Positions 48,101 through 56,700 of a DNA stretch of 64,000 bases are shown here, piece by piece. Within the stretch, counting starts at the first letter, position 1, and every line of letters begins with the position of its first letter. The notes under the pieces are model-generated. The model was not told the origin of the DNA, searched no databases, and saw only the letters and a list, made by a program, of their open reading frames with translations. The stretch is from Meandrina meandrites. Lineage: Eukaryota > Cnidaria > Anthozoa > Scleractinia > Meandrinidae. The translations under genes and the position numbers were made by a program. The stretch is from contig OY855916.1 of assembly GCA_963693305.1 (NCBI GenBank), forward strand, positions 9,010,001 to 9,074,000. The letters run 5' to 3'.

Positions 48101-50578
48101 ATAGGTGACACTCAAAAGTTGACACTCAACAGGATTGCAGTACAAAGCCAATAACTTTTATGTATTTTTAAGCAAAAAATGATTTTTCTTTCCTTTAAAG
48201 TTCAGGTTAAACAGCAATGAACATGACATGCAACTGCGACTTATATCAGCGAATAGCAAACAGCGGATAACCAATGAAATTTGTGGATTTCAAAGAGAAT
48301 GCATTGAGTATCTACTAAAAATCTTAGAAGAAACTCATTCATGTTCTGTTGGAACTCCATGAATCTGATTGGTTCTCCCACGATTGTTTTCTATTTGCTG
48401 ATAGAACAGGATCTTGCACTTGTGGCTTGTTAAAAAAACAATTATTGCAGTATTCCAGTTAAGTTTTAGAGGCAAGGGGTCAAAACAATTATCAGAGGGG
48501 GCAGCCAAATGTGCCCAACCTAGTGTAGGCAGTGGCCATGTTAGGAAGGAGGATTGGGAAAGAAAGCCAGTGCCTCCTTTGTCCCCCAGGAAATTTTTAA
48601 AAGGTTTTCTAATTAATGCTTCAGAGTGCTCTCTGGTAGCAATTTGGATTAAAAAAAAAAACTAAGGAAATTGTTGATTAATTAATTCTGCTTAATCAAT
48701 AATCTACTCATAAATGATTAATTAATTTATTTGTAATACTACACCTATCACAGGGGTCTCACGATGAATTTGCCCTTACCCCTAATAGTTGCACGGAAAA
48801 CAGTTCGACTGCTTATTTCCTACAGGGGTTTGGGGGCATGCTCCCCAGAAAATTTTCAAAGCATCTTATACCTGATTCACACCAACAAAACATAAGAAAA
48901 TGAAAGAAGAAAATAAGAAAATGAAAATCAGCAAATGAAAATCAAAAAATGAAAATCAGCAACAGACAACCAACAGACTAAATTTTACATAGGATTCAAA
49001 TAATTATGCTCTAACTTGTGCTTTCATTGTACCAAATTTGAAGTCGATAAACATCAGTCAGCAACTTCCATGAAGAAAACAATTTTAAACTGTGTTTAAC
49101 TAAACAACATTTAAACATGTTTCAGCTTTGGTGTGAATGGGGTATTAGACTATTTCCTCAATTCTGGGCACAAAAATGACCCTGTTTTGAACTTCAAAAT
49201 GAACTGAATACCTGGTACTTTGGTGGTAACTTTCTAACTCTGTCTCAGCAGTCAACAAAGAATGGCATACTTCCCACAAACTTGCCATGTTCTTTCGTTA
49301 GTTAAACTGGGTGATATAAACAATTAGGAAACTGCTGACTTTCTAACCCTCTATCCATGTGAGAAGTGTACTAGACAGACTTCCAATATTAGAGACTTTT
49401 TGTGCACAATAGACAAGGCACAAGACCTGTGAAGACATTTTGTTGACACTACAAGGAGTAACAGAAACTGCAGTCTGCCTACAGTACAGGCATGTATTTA
49501 ATTGTATGTGCAGGACACAATCGAAGACTCAATAATGTTTTGACTTCACAAATGGATTAAAAAACATTCTTTATTGAACCATTTGCCTTGTTAACTTCAA
49601 AGCAACACAAAAAGAAAGGAGAGAAAGAAAAGTATTGTGTGGCTATTTTCGGCCCGAAGTTGAAACTGAAAAAGGAGGTTGCTAGGCTGGGTGTTTCGGT
49701 ATGTTTTTCTTGTTGCCTGAAAAAAAGCTGAAAGCGAAGTAGAGAGAACTCGTGTAACAAGGTGCCGCTAGAACACACACAGCCTTAGCCAAGTTAAATT
49801 GCCTACAGAACTATAGTGGATTAACTTTTGTGATTTCTCTTTTGCCCTGAATTTGATTTCCATCCCGATATCTTTGTTTTGAAAACTACAAATTTTCAAT
49901 TTCATTTATCAGGTCAGGTAGCTCTCTCTATCAGGTTTTTGACCCAAGACCCATCTCTTATCTGGAACACTGTTATTGTTATGACTGCTTAAGGGGGTCT
50001 ACTATTTCAAGCATTTCTACTTTTTTGTAGACTCCTCATCACTTTTGATTTTTTAAAAAATTATTTATAAATTATTTATGTAAGTGATGGAAGTAATAAA
50101 GTTGAAGTTGAAGTTGATTTTTGGCTTAAAACTACATAAAAAAGTGGGTTTTGGACTGCAATCCTTTAGTTTCTACTAAAACAATTAGACTACTTGCCCT
50201 CATTTTCTATGAGTGATTGTCAACTCAGCTAACGAATGCTATCGATTATCGATTTTAACTATTGACTATCCCGGGTATTTTCCTGATTTGAACTCCCCTC
50301 GGAAATTTCCTCCAATTGACATACAACAAGTAAGCTTACGTGTATATCTGAAGAATTCTTTAAATTTCCACGTTAGTCCCTGAGGAATTACGCTGGTCCT
50401 CAACGACCGCCTTATAAGCTTACATCTAACTTACATACATTCTTAACAACCTGATCACGTACCTACATGTTGTCTTACCAACACCACCTTTTCCTCCGAC
50501 AAAAACCCAGCGCAGTGTTTTTTGATCAATGATATTTTGAACTGTTGGTTCCAGGGGTTCAAACACGTCTTCTTTCAT
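22723..50578 (-). CDS. GET3: ATPase GET3 / ASNA1 (arsenite-translocating ATPase homologue), nine exons
   Basis: Cytosolic ATPase that binds tail-anchored membrane proteins and delivers them to the ER. Minus-strand exons: 50578-50463, 47506-47359, 44437-44380, 40456-40366, 39203-39053, 38544-38437, 37851-37707, 31479-31421, 22842-22723. All junctions are in phase: 996 nt, 331 aa (human 348). Exon 1 starts [20 protein letters not shown] and holds the deviant P-loop [10 protein letters not shown]. Exon 2 carries [12 protein letters not shown] (switch I). Exon 5 carries [15 protein letters not shown] (switch II). Exon 6 holds [20 protein letters not shown] and exon 7 [16 protein letters not shown]. 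Exon 8 has the zinc-binding CGLC pair and exon 9 ends [19 protein letters not shown] to HLITPYSQ. The introns (up to 8.6 kb) hold foldback elements, MITEs and two plus-strand GPCR genes. Shares its promoter with ASNSD1. Identity is firm. Confidence 0.96.
22970..23037. repeat. short inverted repeat
   Basis: GTGTCTCTGATTGG and its reverse complement CCAATCAGAGACAC face each other across about 40 bp that includes TTAGCGCGCGAAAA. It lies just upstream of the last GET3 exon, inside the intron. Confidence 0.7.
23995..24160. repeat. repeat shared with 40512-40665 (inverted)
   Basis: CCACTACCTCTCGGAACGAG, AACAATGCCCCTA and ATAGAGGTAGTGTTTACAGC occur here and, reverse-complemented, at 40512-40665. 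This piece sits inside copy 1 of the dispersed duplication and is missing from copy 2, so it may be a separate insertion. Confidence 0.7.
24744..25793. mobile_element. TTAA-flanked DNA element, about 1.05 kb, non-autonomous
   Basis: Flanked by TTAA at 24740-24743 and 25794-25797. Ends: GGTAGTTGCACCGGCAAAAT on the left and, inverted, GGTAGTTGCACTGGCAAATT on the right. The paralogous locus at 30441-30460 reads GTCAGTTTAATTCC without the insert, an empty site that fixes both borders. TTAA duplication is typical of piggyBac-type transposition. No transposase-sized frame is present, so it needs a transposase from elsewhere. Confidence 0.88.
25963..26885. mobile_element. DNA element with 8-bp TSD and ATCCG-repeat ends, 923 bp
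   Basis: The 8-bp direct repeat CCTACACG (25955-25962 and 26886-26893) flanks the inverted ends AGGGGGGTGAATAGG and CCTATTCACCCCCCT. Inside each end the motif AATCCGTCGATCCGTT and variants are repeated, facing inwards. An 8-bp duplication fits hAT- or P-type transposases. No coding capacity seen. Confidence 0.88.
27922..28071. repeat. small MITE-like inverted repeat
   Basis: TTGTGTTCTGGTCAAAACG at the left is mirrored by CGTTTTGACCAGAACACAA at the right, about 150 bp in total. Outer inverted pieces (TTTTGTGTCCAAGTTT at about 27847 and AAACTTGGACACAAAA at about 28131) suggest nesting in a second element. Confidence 0.7.
28653..29457. mobile_element. foldback element with AATCGAACTC-repeat arms, 805 bp
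   Basis: Ends CCCGGCATAGTCAATCGAA and the exact inverse TTCGATTGACTATGCCGGG, flanked by direct CCTATA (28647-28652 and 29458-29463). The left arm is largely tandem AATCGAACTC units; the right arm has the inverse GTTCGATTT units. The unique middle is non-coding. Sits in the last GET3 intron. Confidence 0.88.
29747..30575. repeat. dispersed duplication, copy 2 (uninterrupted)
   Basis: Colinear with 23925-24743 plus 25798-25925, and carries the intact TTAA target (30447-30450) of the element inserted in copy 1. Non-coding. Confidence 0.88.
31808..32092. repeat. inverted-repeat MITE, about 285 bp
   Basis: ACAGCTAATTGCAATAGCGT and GGCAAATAGGAATTAATTAG on the left are mirrored on the right (TTAATTCCTATTTGGCG and ACAATGCTGTTGCAATTAGG). 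Arms are about 65 bp. Confidence 0.75.
32150..32580. repeat. foldback repeat with amplified GTGTCGCGTGCGAGCGAAGT units
   Basis: Outer arms GGCATAAGCATAACC and CGCATAAGCGCACAGGAA (left) face TTCCTATGCGCTTATGC (right). Inside, a unit of about 23 bp (AAGTGTTATGTGTCGCGTGC) is repeated four to five times at 32309-32420. It then occurs inverted at 32455-32510 around the mirrored core GAAGATTCTGGTCG/CGACCAGAATCTTC. The frame through it is a repeat artefact. Confidence 0.8.
32678..34195. mobile_element. 1,518-bp near-perfect palindromic (foldback) element
   Basis: Two arms of about 710 bp (32678-33387 and 33486-34195) are reverse complements with only a few mismatches and no net length difference; the symmetry axis is 33436.5. 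The loop of about 98 bp is a third, partial copy in right-arm orientation. Termini are CACAGGCTTACCAGACTGTG and its inverse, flanked by the 7-bp direct repeat ATGTCAC (32671-32677 and 34196-34202). Each arm encodes the same 71-residue frame ([19 protein letters not shown]...), which has no recognisable function. Sits in the GET3 intron just before the GPCR at 34580. Confidence 0.93.
34580..35638 (+). CDS. class A (rhodopsin-like) G protein-coupled receptor, 352 aa, intronless
   Basis: Seven-helix plasma membrane receptor with unknown ligand. The start is the first ATG (34580), giving an extracellular N-terminus with an N-glycosylation site. TM1 has [10 protein letters not shown] and TM2 [12 protein letters not shown]3 ends in DRF in place of DRY. 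TM5 is [21 protein letters not shown]6 contains [11 protein letters not shown], and TM7 has [11 protein letters not shown] (NPxxY). The usual TM3 cysteine at 3.25 is replaced and the second extracellular loop is very short, features also seen in melanocortin-like receptors. The cytoplasmic tail is Ser/Thr/Arg-rich. Intact single exon inside a GET3 intron on the opposite strand. Typical of cnidarian lineage-specific receptor expansions. Class A is sure; the subgroup is inference. Confidence 0.88.
   Translation: MNNTDEDNYGSGNENHDAPEAIVIINCVLNVPLMLIAILGNELVLVAIKRTPSVRSTSMDMLCSLAVTDLLVGFCVQPLYIAHQLTRESHLHLLEGSIGHSVCGVSFLTITVITVDRFLALTYHMRYASLVTKSRARWTLTTLWLISFALLGLYFWNMRVYRFLIGVIIAICLLICTFCYIRIYQIVRQHQLQIHAQQLAVQTFNAGNHTNILRLKKSAVNTFIFYMALIICYFPMYIFLTLNGLSLKDWQTEWNFSATLVFCNSSINPFLYCWRLRELRTAVARTARQMLCKRTEVSAPTGSRLARRPTSGNTRVTDEATGTSGRVISARQLVSLADSFSQLHHEHVDSHM
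36256..36712. mobile_element. DNA element with GCGGTATT-repeat ends, 457 bp
   Basis: Ends GAGGGGGACATTGGG and CCCAATGTCCCCCTC, flanked by CTACTG (36250-36255 and 36713-36718; the 8-bp flank differs at one base). Both halves carry repeated GCGGTATTGCGGTATT motifs. Same design as 25963-26885. Confidence 0.85.
38087..38191. repeat. strong hairpin, 29-bp stems
   Basis: CCAAGCTTGTTCGGTCAAGA followed by CGGCGGGAT on the left is mirrored as ATCCCGCCATCTTGACCGAA then CAAGCTTGG on the right, with a loop of about 45 bp. One stem mismatch. Confidence 0.85.
38664..39001. mobile_element. MITE with CTCCGTCCAAACGTATCCG end
   Basis: The inverted right end reads CTTCCGTACACTCGTATCCG. GTTTTCG/CGAAAAC and AAAACG motifs are repeated throughout. 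Lies about 50 bp beyond GET3 exon 5, inside the following intron. Confidence 0.7.
39361..40240. repeat. tandem repeat, about 116-bp unit, split by a MITE
   Basis: Units contain GTCTGTGGATGAAACCC, GTGTGTGACCATTCAAATGA and GTGGTACTGTTTATTTTGCT. Two and a half units lie before the MITE at 39617-39998 and two more after it (40003-40240). Confidence 0.88.
39617..39998. mobile_element. TTAA-type MITE, copy 3, 382 bp
   Basis: TTAA at 39613-39616 and 39999-40002 flank ends AGGGGCACTGTCACG and CGTGACAGTGCCCCT. The centre has a perfect hairpin GAACTTGAAAAAGTCA with its inverse (39785-39820). Same length and design as 52209-52590. Inserted in a satellite unit whose other copies show the uninterrupted ACTTTAAAGTCTGTGG. 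Confidence 0.9.
40512..40665. repeat. repeat shared with 23995-24160 (inverted)
   Basis: GCCCGCTGTAAACACTACCT, TAGGGGCATTGTTATG and CTCGTTCCGAGAGGTAGTGG are the reverse complement of motifs at 23995-24160. Ends with AGAGGTAGTG-type inverted sequences, so probably a MITE. Confidence 0.7.
40778..41084. mobile_element. MITE with GGGCTCCCATGTAAAAG end
   Basis: The left GGGGCTCCCATGTAAAAGAA and the right inverse CCTGGGGACTCTCCTATGAA are similar. The body contains GGAGACCAATCTGGGTGTAG and TCAAGCTTTTTTGACC. Borders are approximate. A C/G-rich run follows at 41157-41200. Confidence 0.6.
42194..43305 (+). pseudogene. class A GPCR gene broken by a one-base frameshift
   Basis: Intronless receptor-like gene nested in a GET3 intron on the opposite strand. 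The first frame (42194-42556) gives an N-terminus with N-glycosylation sites, TM1 ([13 protein letters not shown]), TM2 ([19 protein letters not shown]) and the start of TM3, then stops. The second frame resumes at about 42551 with [20 protein letters not shown] (GER in place of DRY), followed by TM4 to TM7, including [11 protein letters not shown] and [11 protein letters not shown] (NPxxY), and a hydrophilic tail to 43305. The frames meet at about 42550-42556, in the middle of TM3, and differ by one base. Everything else looks like a normal gene of about 370 codons, so it is a young pseudogene, a null allele or an assembly error. Confidence 0.82.
43666..44114. mobile_element. TA-flanked MITE, Tc1-like ends
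   Basis: TA at 43664-43665 and 44115-44116 flank CAGTCAACCCCTATTAAA and the inverted CAGTTGAACCCGTATACGG. The body is purine-rich with many GGGAG motifs and a G run of about 15 at 44031. Frames through it are composition artefacts. Confidence 0.65.
44640..44800 (-). mobile_element. tRNA-derived SINE, family B, diverged
   Basis: On the minus strand GGCCATGGGTTCGATTCCCG includes a B box, followed by GACTCAGAATTTTTCTTTGT and CCCATGCTCGTGTC, as in 54005-54130. The A-box region looks disrupted here. Confidence 0.65.
45020..45208. repeat. small inverted-repeat element
   Basis: AAATAAACCCCTTCAGGTGA and GGTATATTGGAGGATAATGC at the left are mirrored by GCATTATCCTCCAAATATACC and AGGAAAGGGTTTATTTATT at the right. 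About 190 bp, non-coding. Confidence 0.8.
45876..46008. mobile_element. short MITE with CAGTGGCGGATCCAG ends
   Basis: CAGTGGCGGATCCAG is mirrored by CTGGATCCGCCACTG 133 bp away. GC-rich inner arms (GGGGCCCGGGGGGCCCGGGC) follow. The target duplication is unclear (ACTTG versus AGTTG). Confidence 0.75.
46127..46959. mobile_element. foldback element with 9-bp TSD and ATGGACTACC-repeat arms, 833 bp
   Basis: A perfect 9-bp direct repeat GTTTTAACT (46118-46126 and 46960-46968) flanks ends GGGTTGGTACATTTCGCTGA and the exact inverse. Each arm of about 350 bp begins with five to six tandem copies of ATGGACTACC (inverse GGTAGTCCAT), continues through CTAGAAAGAAATATT and an (A)n run, and mirrors the other arm with some divergence. 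The design and 9-bp duplication resemble Drosophila FB elements and MULE-type foldbacks. No transposase. Confidence 0.93.
48868..49145 (-). mobile_element. MITE with ATACCCCATTCACACCAA ends, complete copy
   Basis: The left ATACCTGATTCACACCAA is mirrored by TTGGTGTGAATGGGGTAT at the right. The body contains tandem AAAATGAAAATCAGC. Reverse-complement relative of 10604-10832, which has lost one terminus. Confidence 0.82.
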
Positions 50579-50767
50579 GATAGCGGCCGCCATCTTGTAT
50601 GTTGTAAATTTTTGTAAAGGACTGGGAACTAGTGAAAAGATCGCTGACCATGAAAACTATAGGCGCAAAAAGCTATTTTCAAAATGGCGGATGAATTGTA
50701 ATTTGTGTTCAACGCGAAAAACGGCAGGCAGAACGCATATTTTGTGGGGTTTAGGCTCAGTTATACC
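50579..50767. promoter_or_regulatory. bidirectional promoter between GET3 and ASNSD1
   Basis: Only 189 bp separate the two divergent start codons. There is no TATA box at a useful position. Two YY1-like sites occur: AAGATGGCGGC on the minus strand (50586-50596), just upstream of the GET3 ATG, and CAAAATGGCGG on the plus strand (50680-50690), in the ASNSD1 leader. YY1 sites just downstream of start sites are known from TATA-less housekeeping promoters. Sharing is inferred from distance. Confidence 0.75.
50684..50701 (+). promoter_or_regulatory. five-codon upstream ORF in the ASNSD1 leader
   Basis: ATGGCGGATGAATTGTAA encodes MADEL and stop, 66 bp before the ASNSD1 ATG, and lies within a YY1-like motif. 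It is only relevant if transcription starts upstream of it. In humans the ASNSD1 leader carries a much longer upstream ORF (ASDURF); no such ORF is visible here. Confidence 0.4.
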
Positions 50768-53700
50768 ATGTGTGGAATTTGCTGCTGCCTGTTTGTAGAT
50801 AACAAGAACTCAAGGAGGCATTATCAGGTTTGAATTTAAAAGTCTTTCGATGTTATGATCGATCTTTAATGACCTTTAATGTGTTTTAAGCATCCAGGCA
50901 CTTGGTGAAAAAAAGCAAAGGCATAAATTGGAGGATACTTTTATAATGATTATTCAAATTCTCAGAACCGATGTTAAAAATAGTTTACGGCAATCAATAT
51001 GGAGAATTTGATGTTTCGATCTTGGGTTAACGATTAACCATAAGCTTATTCATTTTGGGATTACTGTTTATACATTTTACCTCTTTTGTGTCTTATACCT
51101 TTGAGAACTGTCATTATGATGTCTCCTTTGGTTTAAAAATAATTTTATACATAAAAATGACGTGTTACATGTTTTGTGTATTTATGTACTGATCAAATCG
51201 AAACTTCGACATCCAACCCCCTGCATCCCCTGGTTGGGTGCTCTAATGCACCAGTCAATGTACCCCCTCCCAACCCCGGGGATTAAGCATTTGCCGTTTC
51301 TAATGGGACCTAATGCCCTGTGCCGGGGAACATTTCAGACTGTCTAATCCCCCACCCTTTGCTGGATCATAAACATATATAAATTTAAATCTACTTTCAA
51401 AGATTCTGGCAAAAAAAAAATATTCAAACTTTCCTCTTGTTTTCTTTTTTTTTCCATCTCTTTCTTTTTCTTTTATCCCAGTCTGATGAAAGAGATACTA
51501 TGGACAAAAAAAAAAAAGAATCTTTTTATTATGCGCAAGGCTGCTGCCTAAGGAAATTTCTAAGGAGCCCTTCGGGCTCCTAACATCAAAAGTTAGGAGC
51601 CCAAGCCATTACTTTAGGAGCCCAGCCTAAAAGTTGCCATGGTCGATCCTCGGGGGAGGGGGGTGGGGTAGAAGAAAAAATCTAGGGGAGGGGTCTGGGG
51701 AGCTGCCGCCCACTCCCCCCCCCACCCCTCCCCCTACCGTCCCCTTCCACATGCAGACACATTTTATTTTGTCAGTAGAGCCTTTGTACATGAACAGAAA
51801 ACTCCTTCGGACAAGATTTTTTTCTGAAAGCTTCTGAACATCAAGGTAACCTCCCTCAAATAGTTGTGTGAGAAATTCCAGCTTTCTTAACTTGAAAGTT
51901 CATTTAACCGAGCCTCTCCTTCGATAAAACTCTTTTTACACTGATTGGTTGACATGAACAGGAGTGTGTATATTAGAAAGTTTCTGTAGGCTTAAAATGA
52001 GTTTGAAAATCCAACCAGTATATTGTGCTGTGATGAATGTTGGATAAAGTAAGTTAAAAATGTGTAGAACAAATAAAACAGTGTTTAATAGGAGTTTTGA
52101 ACATCCAAAGCTTTGAAGCAAAATCAGTGAAGCATGAAGCAGCAAAATTATTATTTCACTTTTGCACAGCAAACTCACTAAAGAACTTGAATTATTGTTA
52201 GTAATTAAAGGGGCTTTGTCACGGATTTTAACAGATTTTTGAACAGCCAAAATTTATATTTGTGTTGAAGGAAACCAAAAAATAATAGTCCATTTCTATT
52301 AAGAATTGCTATATTAGAGCACTGAAACTGTTAACAAGCGTCTTTAGCTGCAGATGGTTAGGATGAAAATGGATTACAACTTGAAAGGTTTAGCTAAACT
52401 TTTCAAGTTGATTCCGCATGTCTATAAAAAAATCGATATTTATAGCTGTAGTTAGATTTCTATCCACATATTAAGGTTACATCTTCCTTTGGATGTTCCA
52501 AGGTAATGATTTTCACAGGGTAAGTTGCCTACCACTAATTTTGGAACAGTTTAGAACAAAAACCTGCGAAATCCCCGTGACAGAGCTCCTTTAAGGCTTA
52601 ACAGTTCTAACCAAGATTACAATTTAGCAGGTCTATTTGAAGGTTAAGGCAAAGGTAATAAAAAGTCAAAACACCTGTGTAAACACTTTAATTAAATTCT
52701 GATCTTATCTACATTTCATAATCAGTTGTCAAAAATAGACCAGAAAAACTAAGTTGTGAAAATAAAAAGTTTCTAGGCTTATCAAATGAGTTGCTTATAC
52801 AATAGATTTTAGTAGTTAAAAACAATTCATGTTATTCAAACTGTTTTCAGCAAAGTTTCTAGCACATTATTATTTTCAAGTCAGAGTAATGTTCTCCTTG
52901 CACGGTTCAATGACCGAGATAAAACACGAAACAGTTCGAAAGAACAAACAAACAAACTTGATCCACAAAAAGCGGTAGCTGATAAGAATGTCACAGAAAA
53001 GGCACACATTTTCTGTTGTTATGAAATTAAGCGTTCTCTAAAGTGAAAAAATAAAAGTTTGAGTTAAATAATAAGCTTAATTACAGTAATTCGTAAGTGT
53101 AACATCAAAACATTCTGCACATTATTTTAGGCTTGTTGAAAAGGTTTTTGTATCAAGCTTTTGCAGATTAAAATTGTCATGATCAGACCTGATGCATGAA
53201 TGGCCAGGAGATTGATTTCACTTTTGTATCCGTAAAATGTTTACTTCACATTCACTATAAACTCCTCCAAAACATCAACGTAGCGAACGAAACGTGAAGC
53301 AGCCCATAATACTATTCATTCTTCATTCCATATTTGGGAGTCAGTCTCAGTCCTAAACAGTCGAAAATAATTGGTTTTCGAAGTTGCACGTATTTATACG
53401 CTAAAATTATCTCTATTGTGGACAATTTTAGTATTTCCGTTTTGAAATGAAGCGCTTATGGTTTTAAACGGGATATATCTTACGGCAGTGGAACAAAGTT
53501 ACAGGAAATTGAAGTCATTAGATGAGAATGGAAAATCTATGCTTAGGCGCCCATCCGGGCTCCTTGAACAAAAATTTAGTCGCCCGCACTCGTAACTTAG
53601 GCGCCCCAGGCGACCGGGCGCCCGTTAGGCAGCAGCCTTGATGCGAAAACAGTCATCGTTTTTCAAGTCTAATCCTGGCCTAATCCCAACTGTCCCCGCC

Positions 53701-56700
53701 TAAAAGTAGCACAACGTTTCAAATAAGGCTAATGCCCTGCATATCGGGGCACAGTGTACGTACCTAATGCCCTGGTGATCCCCGCATAGTCCCAGGGCTG
53801 GGGGGGGGGGGGGGGGTAGGGGTTTACATTGACTGGTGCATAACCACCGAGTTACAAGAGACTCTTGGTGAACTAGGACGTTTACTTGGTCCATTTGTGA
53901 CACGTATCCTGCATACTGCCAGGATATGCAATGTTGAAAGCATCATGACTTGTGTGTAATCTAATCAAGATGGTAAATTTTAAGCTTGGTGAATAAATGA
54001 TAAAGATGATATGTATATTTGTCACGAGCATGGGACAAAAAAACATTCTGAGTCTGTGACAGGAATCGAATCCATGGCCTCCCAGATACCAGTTGGGCAC
54101 TCTAACCACTTAGCTACAAGAGATTCTTAGCCTGTATACAGCCTTCTGGCAGGAAGGCTGTACACAGGCTACAGACTCTTGGTGAGCTAGGCCTCTTAAC
54201 TCATTATTAATTAATAAATAATAATTTATTATTAATTTTCTTACAGGTCATTTCTGATTTCATACTTCCTCATCTTCTAAGGAGAGGGCCTGATCACATC
54301 GACCAAAAAGATTGTTCCGTAAGAAATGATCATGGAAAGTTTTGCTTGAGCCTTGTTGGTACAATACTTCATTTAAGAGGCAGCAAGACTCCTCAGCCTT
54401 TGGAAGATGAGTGTGGAAATATCCTATTATGGAATGGGGAAATATTTGGTGGAATAGAGGTACATTTTGTACATTTGAACAATGATTGAAATAAAAGTTT
54501 CAACTAGGAGTGTTCTGTTTGGATCAACCTAACTTCATCTACCTGTTTATTACATTACTAATAAGTTTATAAGAATAATTAATTGATTAGCTAGATATTA
54601 GATTAAATGGGACTTTGATACTGCAGGCCTTTGGGGTGTTGAAATTTCTATCATTAAGTCTGGACTGGCATTTAGTAAAAAGATTGTTCAATCTATGGCT
54701 TCTTTATCCCACCACCTTTGAGTACAGTAGATATACTAAGAAAGTATGCACTTGTGTTTGCCGTTAACAGCTTAAACACCTCATGTTAATGCAAGCAATT
54801 CAATATCCTTTCAAATCAAACTTGATTGGTTGAATTATTATTCTGTAGGGTACATGTAAATTGATCGAATTGAGAAACAGATGACATTTTGTAATTTTCG
54901 AAAAAAAAAATATTAAAATTATTTGGCAATGGATTCCAATCACAACTGTAAGGGTGGTAAAGGGGGGGGTCTCAATCACGAATCACGAGCCTATTTTTCC
55001 TCAAATCACGAATCACGTATGTATTTTAAGGCATTTCACAAAATACGTATTTTCATGCGTTTTCACAGAAAATGATAGTCGCAAATTACCTGATTTGTGT
55101 TGCTTTTTCTTTGATTTGTCTTGACAGTAAGGTATTTTCTTAGGGTGACTGAACAATGCTAGAACAGCTATTAGATTCTCGATTTTCACGAACGTTTATA
55201 ATGTATAATTTACGAATTACGGTCCTCAAAATAAGAAGATCACGCGTCACGTTAGACTATCAATTCACGGATCACGGCTAGATTCAAGCTCTTTTCATGT
55301 GTCATGAACTTATTTTTTCCCAAATCACGCGTCACGCATCACCCCTTTACCACCCTGAACTGTCATATGTTAATTATCTACTTTCAAATCATGTTCAATA
55401 TACTTAGCACACAGGTTGTAGTTCCCCAAGATCTTAGTTTAGATAATTTGTTCTTTAAATTTTAATCCCACAGGTGAAGGAGAATGAAAATGATTCTTTG
55501 ATTTTGCTGAATACTCTGTCCAACCCTCCATCAGAAGTGATCGCTTCTCAACATGTCCTTTCAACAATGGCCAGGGTTCAAGGTCCTTGGGCATTTGTTT
55601 ACTGGCAGGTACTAGCTAAATTAACACTGTATTGTTGTTGAAAGTTATTAAATAATTGTGAATTTTGGGTAATTAAATATTTGACATGTAATTTTATGCA
55701 AGTGAATCCCACATGCCATACATGTGAGAGGCACAGTGCCTTATGGTTAGTTTGCTGGGCTGCGGATCAAGCGGTCCGGGTTCGAGCCTGGCTGAGGCAC
55801 TGCGTTGTGTTCTTGGGCAAGACACTTTACTCTCACAGTGAGTGCCTCTCTCCACCCAGGTGTATAAATGGGTACCAACGAATTTACTACTGGGGTTAAC
55901 CCTGTTCTGGGCTAGCATCCCATTCAGGGGGGAGTAGAAATACTTCTAGTCACTCCATGCTACAGAAACCCACTGATGTCCAGAAATGAATGCAGTTACG
56001 AAATTTACAAATTTTACCATTTTTTTTACTACTAACATTTTTGGTTTTGTCTTATTCTTAACAGAAGAGTGAGCAGAAACTGTGGTTTGGGAGGGATTAT
56101 TTTGGACGTCGTAGCTTGTTGTGGCATCTTCCCTCCAATCCAGATGATGTTCTCGCAGTGACCTCTGTGACTGAGAGAAACTCTGTGCCAGCTGATACAA
56201 ATCTGGTAAGCATATGGCTCATTGGACACGAAGTAGCCAAGACTGTAAATGTATCTTGAAGACTGTTCTTTCAAGGACTGGTGCCATGATAAAAGCAGAT
56301 AGAGAAAAAAAAAAATGATTGTTTCTGTTTTTTTTTATCTTTTGGCAAAATTTTGAGACCATGCTGTTTGGCCTTGCATTTGGGCACTTAGTGGTATTAA
56401 TATTATGTTAGTAGGGAGTCAAAAGACTCGCCATAGATCTCCAAAAACTGTCCTACTTCAACAATGCGTCAAGATGTTTCGTTCATTTTGTGATATATAC
56501 ACAGCCATAAAATAAATACCATTTTAGGAAGCTAAAATGTTAACAATTATAGCTGCAATTACTAAACAAAATTTAATATCTTGATGGCTTGTGACCACAT
56601 GATCAGAGAATGGCAAGCCTGTGATTCGATTGAGTTCATTTTAGTTCGATAAAGCAACCGCCCTATGTCACGTGAGTGCATTATCAAGTTTCGTTTATTT

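Larger units (their letters stand above)
51246..53842. mobile_element. outer inverted-end element, interrupted (ASNSD1 intron 1)
   Basis: TAATGCACCAGTCAATGTA on the left and the inverse TACATTGACTGGTGCATAA on the right are followed inwards by C-rich/G-rich runs and by CCTAATGCCCTG-type motifs on both sides. The interior is occupied by the element 51537-53639. That this is one element split by another is inference from the mirrored ends. Confidence 0.55.

Noticed and set aside
50577..50798. 73-codon plus-strand frame across the GET3/ASNSD1 promoter, considered as an ASDURF-like upstream ORF
   Set aside because: It overlaps the GET3 start and the ASNSD1 first exon in another frame, and its sequence does not resemble a prefoldin-type protein.
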